Source: Bacteroidota bacterium (GTDB lineage: Bacteria > Bacteroidota > Bacteroidia > Bacteroidales > UBA12481). From it: DNA of 15,150 nucleotides. The stretch is from NCBI GenBank assembly GCA_030592205.1, contig JAUVKA010000034.1:1-15150 (forward strand), given 5' to 3'. Positions 7,614 to 13,194 of the stretch are shown in pieces. The position numbers were made by a program, and so were the translations under genes. Numbering within the stretch: the stretch's first letter is position 1; every line of letters begins with the position of its first letter. Below the pieces are notes generated by a model. That model was given only the letters and a program-made list of their open reading frames with translations. It searched no databases and was not told where the DNA came from.

Positions 7614-8279
7614 ATGACACGACTGAAAAACATATCCACAGAGCAAATTAAAAAATTCATCTGGATTTTTTATTCAGTGGGGATCATTGGTTTGGGCCTT
7701 CCATGGACACGTGTCTTTTTTACCTATCTAATACCCCTAAATTTCCTGGTAGCCTTTGTTGTCATAATTATCGCCGATCGTTCGGATCAAAAGGTTTTAC
7801 TTCCGTTTGCCGTTGTGCTATTTATGCTGGGTTTTTTGGTTGAGGTTATTGGCGTAAATACTGGTCTAATTTTTGGAGATTTCTTTTTTGGAAAGACTTT
7901 GGGGCCTAAAATTTTTGGGACCCCCATATTAATTGGATGGAATTGGCTCATGTTAGTGTATTGCACCACCATTATTGTTTCGCAGGTTACAAGTCATCGC
8001 TATTTCGTATCCTTTTTAGCAACGGTTTTAATGGTGGTATTTGACATGGTCTTAGAAAATCCTGCAGGGATAATGGGCATGTGGAATTGGGATTGGGCTC
8101 ATGTCCCCATGCAAAATTACCTGGCTTGGTTTATTATATCCTGGATTTTTAATGGAGCTCTTCAATTGCGTAGAATAAAATTAGTGAATCCAGTTGCTGG
8201 AACACTTTTCGCTGCACAATTTGTATTATTTCTATTCTTGAACCTGGTTTTCTTCCTGGAGCAAACATTAGCCCTGTAA
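7614..8279 (+). CDS. Carotenoid biosynthesis protein, CruF-like (DUF422)
   Basis: The 221-residue integral membrane protein carries the DUF422 pattern: FLVEVIGVNTGLIFGDFFFG (about 73-92), then GTPILIGWNWLML, and near the C-terminus D-x-V-L-E-N-P-A-G-x-M-G-M-W-N-W followed by VPMQNYLAWF. CruF-type members hydrate the ends of carotenoids (1',2'-hydratase) in cyanobacteria, Deinococcus and haloarchaea; Bacteroidota members are usually annotated only as carotenoid biosynthesis protein. The acidic and aromatic residues in these motifs lie within membrane helices, in keeping with a hydrophobic substrate. No other carotenoid gene is in the window. Start: TTG codons at 7608 and 7611 are in frame, but the ATG at 7614 is preferred. 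It lies 54 bases after the permease gene and may share its transcript. Confidence 0.85.
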   Translation: MTRLKNISTEQIKKFIWIFYSVGIIGLGLPWTRVFFTYLIPLNFLVAFVVIIIADRSDQKVLLPFAVVLFMLGFLVEVIGVNTGLIFGDFFFGKTLGPKIFGTPILIGWNWLMLVYCTTIIVSQVTSHRYFVSFLATVLMVVFDMVLENPAGIMGMWNWDWAHVPMQNYLAWFIISWIFNGALQLRRIKLVNPVAGTLFAAQFVLFLFLNLVFFLEQTLAL

Positions 8280-8383
8280 TTGCTGGGAAAGTTATTACCG
8301 AACAGCAGCTATTGATCAGAGATTCAATATAATTTGAAACCCCTGAAGGGGGTCTGGCGTTTCTGGATTCGAAGCATCTCAAT

Positions 8384-8398
8384 TTGAAATAATTTCAA
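8384..8398. repeat. Perfect inverted repeat just upstream of the DUF4252 promoter
   Basis: TTGAAAT - A - ATTTCAA is a perfect 7-base inverted repeat with a one-base centre, ending 6 bases before the candidate -35 at 8405. The sequence AATTTGAAA also occurs at 8331-8339, exactly 50 bases earlier than its copy at 8381-8389. The position fits an activator or repressor site, but an AT-rich palindrome of this size can arise by chance. Confidence 0.35.
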
Positions 8399-8404
8399 CT
8401 TTTT

Positions 8405-8429
8405 GTTACAAATTCCTGACTCGTTCGTC
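8405..8429 (+). promoter_or_regulatory. Candidate ECF-sigma promoter, GTTAC - 16 bases - CGTC
   Basis: GTTAC at 8405-8409 and CGTC at 8426-8429 (then TA) are separated by 16 bases. Transcription would start near 8436, some 64 bases before the DUF4252 ATG. It has the same layout as the sites at 4649 and 10827. DUF4252 genes are often found with ECF sigma/anti-sigma genes in Bacteroidota, which makes an ECF promoter here biologically sensible. Confidence 0.55.
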
Positions 8430-8499
8430 TACTGTGTGAAATGAGTTTATTAATGAACATTTTAACGACAAATAAACTAACTACTTAATATTGAAAATC

Positions 8500-9045
8500 A
8501 TGAAAAAACTTGTACTTGCCCTAATAATTGTCCTGGTTCCAGCGTGGGTTGTCGCTCAAAATTCTGCCATAGACCATGTATTTGAAAAATATTCCGGTAA
8601 GGATGGATTCGTTAGTATTCAAATCAGTAAAGGATTGCTTAAGTTGGCAGCCGGGCTGGATGAGGATGGAGAAACGGATAAGCTTTTAAAGAGTATTGAT
8701 GGAATTAAAATACTTGCTGTGGAGGATGAAGAACTGAATGCCGGCCTTAATTTTTACAATGAAGTAATGTCATCTATGAAAACAGATAATTACGAAGAAT
8801 TAATGACTGTCAATTCCAGTGATGCGGATATAATATTTCTGGCTAAGAAAAAGGGTGACCGGATTTCTGAATTCATACTCCTGGTTGGGGGAGATGATGA
8901 CAATGCCCTGATATATATTAGTGGAAATATTCTACTGAAAGATATTTCAAAGCTTTCCAAATCACTAAATATAGAGGGTTCGGGATTAGAAAAGCTTGAA
9001 ATGCTGGACGACGCTGATTTCCATGAGAAAAATCAAGGGATTTAA
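8500..9045 (+). CDS. DUF4252 protein, exported
   Basis: The 181-residue protein starts with a Sec signal peptide (KKLVLALIIVLVPAWVVAQ, cleavage likely after AQ). The mature part matches DUF4252: an N-terminal FEKYSGKDGFVSIQISKGLL segment, then SIDGIKIL, NFYNEV and DADIIFLAKKKGDRISEFILLV, ending in NALIYISGNILLKDISKLSK. The function of the family is unknown; its genes often lie beside ECF sigma and anti-sigma genes in Bacteroidota. Here it stands alone, with a candidate ECF promoter before it and a strong terminator after it, so it looks like a single-gene transcript in the cell-envelope stress or surface regulon of such a sigma factor (inference). A TTG at 8491 is in frame, but the ATG at 8500 gives the better signal peptide. 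Confidence 0.85.
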   Translation: MKKLVLALIIVLVPAWVVAQNSAIDHVFEKYSGKDGFVSIQISKGLLKLAAGLDEDGETDKLLKSIDGIKILAVEDEELNAGLNFYNEVMSSMKTDNYEELMTVNSSDADIIFLAKKKGDRISEFILLVGGDDDNALIYISGNILLKDISKLSKSLNIEGSGLEKLEMLDDADFHEKNQGI

Positions 9046-9082
9046 CCTTTCTCGCATTCCTGTTCACTGATATAACCAACAG

Positions 9083-9120
9083 TGCGATTTGCTGTGAAAA
9101 CAACAGGTCGCATTTTTTTT
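9083..9120 (+). terminator. Intrinsic terminator after the DUF4252 gene
   Basis: Arms 9083-9095 and 9100-9112 pair over 13 positions (two G-U pairs, one C-A mismatch) around a GAAA tetraloop at 9096-9099, followed by eight T (9113-9120). It ends the DUF4252 transcript 38 bases after the stop codon. Confidence 0.88.
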
Positions 9121-9154
9121 ATGTGGATAATCATACTTTTCCAGTAGAAATTCC

Positions 9155-9187
9155 TTTGCTGTTTTCCTCCTCCTTTTATTAACTTTC
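9155..9187 (+). promoter_or_regulatory. Bacteroidota housekeeping promoter for the sulfatase
   Basis: TTTG at 9155-9158 and TAACTTTC at 9180-9187 are separated by 21 bases and match the Bacteroidota pattern TTTG...TAnnTTTG except for the last base. The start site would be near 9193, about 19 bases before the ATG at 9212. Confidence 0.5.
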
Positions 9188-9211
9188 GGGATTAATCTAA
9201 AACCCAGAGTC

Positions 9212-10786
9212 ATGAAACGAGTTCCAGCTCTTCAAATTTCTATTTTTTCTTTATTTCTGTTTCTATCCTCCTGTCAGCAGGAGAAACAAGCTAATATCCT
9301 ATATATCATGTCGGATGACCATGCTTATCAGGCTGTTTCGGCCTATGGTTACGGTTTGAACAATACGCCGAATATTGATCGTTTGGCTGAGGAAGGAATC
9401 CGCTTTACTAATGCTTTCTGTACCAATTCAATTTGCGCTCCCAGCCGCGCTGTTGTTTTAACCGGAAAGTTTAGTCATGTAAACGGCCATCTCGATAACT
9501 CATCCACCTTTGATGGGAGCCAGGTTACAGTGCCAAAATTGCTAAGAGAAGCCGGGTATGAAACTGCGATGATTGGCAAGTGGCATCTCAAGAGTGACCC
9601 TACCGGGTTTGATTTCTGGAAAGTTTTGTTGGGACAAGGCCCATATTATAATCCTGATTTGAAGGACTCTACCGGAGTTCGTAATTATGAGGGTTATACT
9701 ACTACAATCGTCACGGATGAGGCTCTGAACTGGTTGAATGACCGGAATCAGGAGAAGCCCTTTTTCCTTATGGTACATCACAAAGCCCCGCATCGTAACT
9801 GGATGCCGGAGCCAAAATATTTCAATTTTGAAGAGAAAACTTTCCCTGTTCCTGATAATTACTTCGATGATTATTCCAATCGTGGAAGGGCTGCTAAAGA
9901 ACAAAAAATGTCAGTCATTGTGGATATGATGATTGGATATGATTTGAAAGTTATTAATCCGGATACTACAGTCAGTCAAACAGGTGATAATTGGATAAAG
10001 GGAATGCTTGGTCGCCTAAACCCTGAGCAAAGAGCAGCCTGGGATGCTCATTACGATCCTATTATTGAGGATTTTTACAGTCAAAACCTTGAGGGTGAAG
10101 AATTGGCTCTTTGGAAATACCAGCGTTACATGCGTGATTACCTGGCTTGTATACAAAGTGTTGATGATCAGGTTGGCCGTCTGCTTGATTACCTGGATGA
10201 AACCGGATTAGTTGATAACACTGCTGTTTTTTATACCTCAGATCAAGGGTTTTATTTGGGCGAACATGGGTGGTTTGATAAGCGTTTTATGTATGAAGAG
10301 AGTCTGGGCATGCCTTTGCTCGTTCGATTACCTGGTGTAACTGAAGCTGGTACAAGCTCGGATGCCCTGGTCCAGCATCTCGATTTTGCTGAAACCTTTC
10401 TTGATTTGGCTGGTGCTGCTATACCTGAGGAAATGCAAGGCATGTCTATTTTAGAACCTATTCGCGAAACAGCGAATTCGGGAGGAATTCCGGGCGACTG
10501 GCGCAAATCCATTTACTACCACTACTATGAATATCCTGGGGCACATGCTGTCAAACGTCATTATGGAGTTCGTAATGAGCAGTATAAACTCATGCATTTT
10601 TACCATAATATTGATGAATGGGAAATGTATGACCTGGAGAAAGATCCCAAAGAGATGAATAATATTATCAATGATCCGGCCTACAAAGATATATTACTTG
10701 AAATGAAGGCCGAGCTGGCACGCTTGCAGGTACAATACGGCGATAGCGAGGAAGCTGCAGAGAAGCTTATTCCCATTCAATCCTAG
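9212..10786 (+). CDS. Sulfatase lipoprotein (S1 family, Cys-type)
   Basis: The 524-residue protein starts with a lipoprotein signal (FLFLSSC, lipidated C21), so it is membrane-anchored, perhaps at the cell surface. The sulfatase core follows: SDDHAYQ (34-40) with metal-binding acids, CAPSRAVVLTG (75-85) in which C75 must be converted to formylglycine, IGKWHLK (121-127), HHKAPHRNW, and TSDQGFYLGEHG with further metal and sulfate ligands. The C-terminal quarter (IYYHYYEYPGAH...VRNEQYKLMHFY...EMYDLEKDP) is the usual sub-domain that closes the active site. Length fits S1 sulfatases. It removes sulfate from a carbohydrate or similar ester; substrate and subfamily cannot be fixed by eye, although the overall style resembles N-acetylglucosamine-6-sulfatase-like enzymes. 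No maturase, glycoside hydrolase or SusCD pair is present nearby, so this is not a visible polysaccharide locus. Confidence 0.93.
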   Translation: MKRVPALQISIFSLFLFLSSCQQEKQANILYIMSDDHAYQAVSAYGYGLNNTPNIDRLAEEGIRFTNAFCTNSICAPSRAVVLTGKFSHVNGHLDNSSTFDGSQVTVPKLLREAGYETAMIGKWHLKSDPTGFDFWKVLLGQGPYYNPDLKDSTGVRNYEGYTTTIVTDEALNWLNDRNQEKPFFLMVHHKAPHRNWMPEPKYFNFEEKTFPVPDNYFDDYSNRGRAAKEQKMSVIVDMMIGYDLKVINPDTTVSQTGDNWIKGMLGRLNPEQRAAWDAHYDPIIEDFYSQNLEGEELALWKYQRYMRDYLACIQSVDDQVGRLLDYLDETGLVDNTAVFYTSDQGFYLGEHGWFDKRFMYEESLGMPLLVRLPGVTEAGTSSDALVQHLDFAETFLDLAGAAIPEEMQGMSILEPIRETANSGGIPGDWRKSIYYHYYEYPGAHAVKRHYGVRNEQYKLMHFYHNIDEWEMYDLEKDPKEMNNIINDPAYKDILLEMKAELARLQVQYGDSEEAAEKLIPIQS

Positions 10787-10826
10787 CCAGTTAGATAAAT
10801 TTTAGAATTTTTTAACATTTAATCAT

Positions 10827-10851
10827 GTAACACTTCGCCACTTATTGCGTC
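10827..10851 (+). promoter_or_regulatory. Candidate ECF-sigma promoter, GTAAC - 16 bases - CGTC, for an intergenic RNA
   Basis: GTAAC at 10827-10831 and CGTC at 10848-10851 (then ATA) are 16 bases apart, the same layout as at 4649 and 8405. The predicted start site (about 10857-10859) falls on an ATG at 10858. A terminator follows at 10955-10992, before the ilv promoter. Confidence 0.5.
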
Positions 10852-10919
10852 ATACTAATGAGTGCTATATGTGAAATAATAGGGAAAGAAAAGCGTTTTT
10901 ATCAATATTGCAGTCAATA

Positions 10920-10934
10920 GCGTTTATTAAACGC
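10920..10934. repeat. Perfect inverted repeat inside the candidate small RNA
   Basis: GCGTTTA - T - TAAACGC is a perfect 7-base inverted repeat. As RNA it can form a 6-bp hairpin with a 3-base loop. As DNA it could be an operator; a related AGCGTTT also occurs at 10892-10898. Confidence 0.5.
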
Positions 10935-10954
10935 AACTTTTCATAAATTCCGGT

Positions 10955-10992
10955 CTGCCGACAGTCCCCCAGATTTGTCGGCAGTTCTTTTT
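10955..10992 (+). terminator. Intrinsic terminator upstream of the ilv leader
   Basis: CTGCCGACA (10955-10963) and TGTCGGCAG (10976-10984) form a perfect 9-bp stem with a 12-base loop containing five C, followed by TTCTTTTT. It lies 169 bases after the sulfatase stop and separates everything upstream from the ilv operon. It could terminate the sulfatase transcript, the candidate small RNA, or both. Confidence 0.8.
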
Positions 10993-11091
10993 GTAGCATT
11001 CGAAAGCAGGTACAATAAATGCATGAAGAAAAATAAATCTACACATTATCAGGCTGTTAGCCTTGGTTCAGCACAAATAGTTAAGGATACA

Positions 11092-11124
11092 CTTGTATTA
11101 TTTAAAATTACTCACTTACCTTTG
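11092..11124 (+). promoter_or_regulatory. Housekeeping promoter of the ilv operon
   Basis: TACCTTTG at 11117-11124 is a perfect match to the Bacteroidota -7 consensus TAnnTTTG. CTTG at 11092-11095 fits the -33 TTTG with one mismatch, 21 bases upstream. The start site would be near 11130, about 10 bases before the leader ATG at 11141, so the transcript begins almost directly with the leader peptide. Confidence 0.65.
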
Positions 11125-11140
11125 AGGCCAATATAAAGAA

Positions 11141-11203
11141 ATGTTAAGCCGTAATCTAAATATCGCTATTCTTATTATTTTGGTCCTTAGTGGCCGAGAG
11201 TGA
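11141..11203 (+). CDS. ilvL: Branched-chain amino acid leader peptide
   Basis: A 20-codon ORF encodes MLSRNLNIAILIILVLSGRE and ends at TGA 11201-11203. Ten of its 20 residues are Ile, Leu or Val, and codons 10-16 are seven in a row (Ile-Leu-Ile-Ile-Leu-Val-Leu). It sits between a good promoter and an intrinsic terminator in front of ilvD, and its stop codon is the first three bases of the antiterminator repeat. It has the design of the ilvL leader of enteric bacteria: the ribosome measures charged Ile/Leu/Val tRNA by pausing at the run when they are scarce. The peptide itself has no other expected role. No Shine-Dalgarno is seen (AAAGAA lies just before the ATG), which is usual for this phylum. 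Confidence 0.85.
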   Translation: MLSRNLNIAILIILVLSGRE

Positions 11204-11245
11204 GAGGGGTGGTATATACCAAAAAAAAATTAAAGCCCTTCTCAC
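11200..11245 (+). promoter_or_regulatory. ilv attenuator, antiterminator fold
   Basis: Arm A (11200-11210, containing TGAGAGGGGT and the leader stop codon) can pair with arm B (11235-11245, containing CCCTTCTCA) over 11 positions, two of them G-U. Arm B is also the 5' arm of the terminator. If a ribosome waits on the Ile/Leu/Val codons (11168-11188), arm A stays free, A:B forms and the operon is read. If it reaches the stop codon it covers arm A, leaving B to form the terminator. The palindrome TGGTATATACCA (11210-11221) lies in the A:B loop. Confidence 0.8.
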
Positions 11246-11263
11246 ATGAGAGGGGTTTTTTTT
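11232..11263 (+). terminator. ilv attenuator, terminator fold
   Basis: Arm B CCCTTCTC (11236-11243) pairs with arm C GAGAGGGG (11248-11255) around the loop ACAT, with one G-U pair, and is extended by a G-U and A-T pairs outward. Eight T follow (11256-11263). TGAGAGGGGT of arm C (11247-11256) is an exact repeat of arm A (11201-11210), so A and C compete for B. Confidence 0.88.
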
Positions 11264-11316
11264 ATGGTACAAGACACAAGGCAGAAGGCAAAAGTCAGTT
11301 TGAAGTGTTAAGGTAA

Positions 11317-11322
11317 AAGGAG
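11317..11322 (+). promoter_or_regulatory. Shine-Dalgarno AAGGAG that decides the ilvD start
   Basis: AAGGAG lies six bases before the TTG at 11329, good spacing for that start and too far (24 bases) from the in-frame ATG at 11347. Strong Shine-Dalgarno sites are uncommon in this window. Confidence 0.5.
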
Positions 11323-11328
11323 TAAGTT

Positions 11329-13176
11329 TTGGATAAGTATAAAAAGATGATTAATCCATTGAGAAGTTTTACGGCCACACAGGGCCGGCGAATGGCGGGT
11401 GCTCGTAGTCTATGGCGTGCAAATGGAATGAAGGAGGAACAGTTTGGAAAACCTGTGATAGCTGTTGTAAATTCCTTTTCCCAGTTTGTTCCCGGACATG
11501 CCCATCTTCATGATGTTGGGCAAATGGTGAAATCGGAAATCGAATCTTTAGGATGTTTTGCTCCTGAGTTCAATACTATAGCAATAGATGACGGGATAGC
11601 CATGGGGCATGGAGGAATGTTATATTCACTCCCATCCAGGGATCTTATAGCCGATAGCATCGAGTATGTTTGTAATGCACACTGTGTGGATGCAATGATT
11701 TGTATCTCTAATTGTGATAAGATTACCCCCGGAATGATGCTTACTGCTATGCGGATCAATATTCCTGTAGTATTTGTGTCAGGTGGACCAATGGAAGCCG
11801 GTAGAATTGGGAACAAGGATTATGATCTGGTGGATGTAATGGTGGCCGCTGGAGATCCCCTTACTTCCGATGAACACCTCAGAGCTCTTGAGGAGAATGC
11901 CTGTCCAAGCTGTGGTTCCTGTAGCGGACTATTTACAGCTAATTCAATGAATTGTCTTAATGAGGCTCTAGGATTAGCATTGCCAGGAAATGGGACTATT
12001 CTCGCTACCCATGCAAACCGGAAGAAGCTATTTATTGAATCAGCGCACAAAATTGTTGAAATCACGGAGAAATATTACCTGGAAGGAGATGAAAAAGTCC
12101 TCCCTCGCAATATTGCTTCAAGGGCTGCATTTCTGAATGCAATGACCGTGGATATTGCAATGGGTGGTTCAACTAATACAATATTGCATTTGCTGGCTGT
12201 AGCTCACGAAGCTGAGGTGGATTTCACTATGGATGATATTGATGCACTGTCAAGAAAGGTGCCAAACCTGTGTAAATTATCCCCCAGCTCATCCTATCAT
12301 ATCCAGGATTTTGGACGAGCAGGTGGAATAATCGCTTTGATGGGAGAATTGGCTAAAGGTGGATTGTTGGACACTTCTGTTTATCGTATTGATTCAGATG
12401 ATCTGGGAACTACAATTAAGGAATTCGATATACTATCTGCTGATGTGTCCATTCAGGCTATTGAGAAGTATTTGTCGGCACCGGGGTATGGCCCACGCAC
12501 TCAGGATTTTGCATATCAAAATAAGAATTATCCAGAGCTTGATACAGATAGAACGACAGGTTGTGTCCGGGATATCCCAAATGCATACAGTAAAGATGGA
12601 GGATTAGCAATCCTATATGGGAATATTGCCCGAAATGGATGTGTAGTTAAAACTGCCGGAGTTAAGGAGAGTCATTTTGCATTTAACGGGTCGGCAAGAA
12701 TATTTCATTCCCAGGATGATGCTTCAAATGCTATCCTTACAGATCAGATTCAAGCTGGTGATGTTATTTTGATATTGTTTGAGGGGCCTAAGGGAGGCCC
12801 GGGGATGCAGGAAATGCTCTATCCCACTTCATATCTTAAATCAAAAGGACTTGACCAATCCTGTGCCTTGATTACTGACGGCCGTTTCTCAGGTGGTACC
12901 TCAGGTTTATCTATCGGACATGTGTCGCCGGAAGCTGCTGCTGAAGGTGATATTGCTCTTGTACAAGAAGGAGATATTATAGAAATCAATATCCCTGAGC
13001 GTTCTATTAATCTAAAAATAAGCGATCAGGAGCTTTCAGAAAGAAGAAATAAGAAGTTGAATAATACGGTTTTTGGCTATCAACCGGTTCGCGAGCGTAA
13101 AATTAGTAAGGCTTTAAAAGCCTATGCTAAGTTTGTTAGTTCTGCCGACATGGGGGCTGTCAGAATTGTAGAATAA
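11329..13176 (+). CDS. ilvD: Dihydroxy-acid dehydratase
   Basis: IlvD dehydrates 2,3-dihydroxy-3-methylbutanoate and its methylpentanoate homologue to the 2-keto acids that lead to valine, leucine and isoleucine; it is cytoplasmic. The 615 residues match the long E. coli-type enzyme. Visible motifs are GRRMAGARSLWR (19-30), the metal-binding IDDGIAMGH (86-94), ISNCDKITPGMM (126-137; C129, D130, the usual carbamylated K131), the iron-sulfur cluster region CPSCGSCSGLFTANSMNCL (192-210) and TDGRFSGGTSGLSIGHVSPEAA near the C-terminus. Start: TTG 11329 has a Shine-Dalgarno six bases away, while ATG 11347 (609 residues) aligns better with the E. coli N-terminus, so the first six residues are uncertain. 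It is the first gene after the attenuator, and ilvB follows after 18 bases. Confidence 0.96.
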   Translation: MDKYKKMINPLRSFTATQGRRMAGARSLWRANGMKEEQFGKPVIAVVNSFSQFVPGHAHLHDVGQMVKSEIESLGCFAPEFNTIAIDDGIAMGHGGMLYSLPSRDLIADSIEYVCNAHCVDAMICISNCDKITPGMMLTAMRINIPVVFVSGGPMEAGRIGNKDYDLVDVMVAAGDPLTSDEHLRALEENACPSCGSCSGLFTANSMNCLNEALGLALPGNGTILATHANRKKLFIESAHKIVEITEKYYLEGDEKVLPRNIASRAAFLNAMTVDIAMGGSTNTILHLLAVAHEAEVDFTMDDIDALSRKVPNLCKLSPSSSYHIQDFGRAGGIIALMGELAKGGLLDTSVYRIDSDDLGTTIKEFDILSADVSIQAIEKYLSAPGYGPRTQDFAYQNKNYPELDTDRTTGCVRDIPNAYSKDGGLAILYGNIARNGCVVKTAGVKESHFAFNGSARIFHSQDDASNAILTDQIQAGDVILILFEGPKGGPGMQEMLYPTSYLKSKGLDQSCALITDGRFSGGTSGLSIGHVSPEAAAEGDIALVQEGDIIEINIPERSINLKISDQELSERRNKKLNNTVFGYQPVRERKISKALKAYAKFVSSADMGAVRIVE

Positions 13177-13194
13177 GTAATACCTGATTTCAAA

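Larger units (their letters stand above)
10858..10992 (+). ncRNA. Candidate small RNA or leaderless micro-ORF transcript
   Basis: The stretch between the candidate ECF promoter and the terminator would give a transcript of about 135 bases. It contains one internal palindromic hairpin (10920-10934) and ends in a 9-bp terminator stem. It also contains a 20-codon ORF, ATG at 10858 to TAG at 10918-10920 (peptide MSAICEIIGKEKRFYQYCSQ), which would be leaderless if transcription starts where the promoter predicts. Nothing shows whether the RNA or the peptide matters. It could also be a decayed gene start that kept its promoter. The call rests on promoter plus terminator architecture only. Confidence 0.35.
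10787..11328 (+). other. 542-base regulatory spacer between sulfatase and ilvD
   Basis: The spacer has two parts. The first (10787-10992) holds a candidate ECF promoter, a small palindrome and a terminator, consistent with a short independent RNA. The second (11092-11263) holds the promoter, leader peptide and attenuator of the ilv operon. Between them (10993-11091) only a minor hairpin GGCTgttAGCC (11052-11062) is seen. After the attenuator, 11264-11310 is purine-rich low-complexity filler. Confidence 0.7.

Noticed and set aside
8336..8363. Hairpin-forming ACCCC...GGGGT (and GAAAC...GTTTC) after the carotenoid gene, as a terminator
   Set aside because: The stem is short and there is no T run after it. 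CCCTGAAGGG-like stretches are common spacer sequence in this phylum.
11023..11136. 37-codon ORF starting MKKNKSTHYQ between the terminator at 10992 and the ilv leader
   Set aside because: It overlaps the well-supported ilv promoter (11092-11124), has no ribosome binding site or recognisable family, and its composition is what a random AT-rich frame gives.
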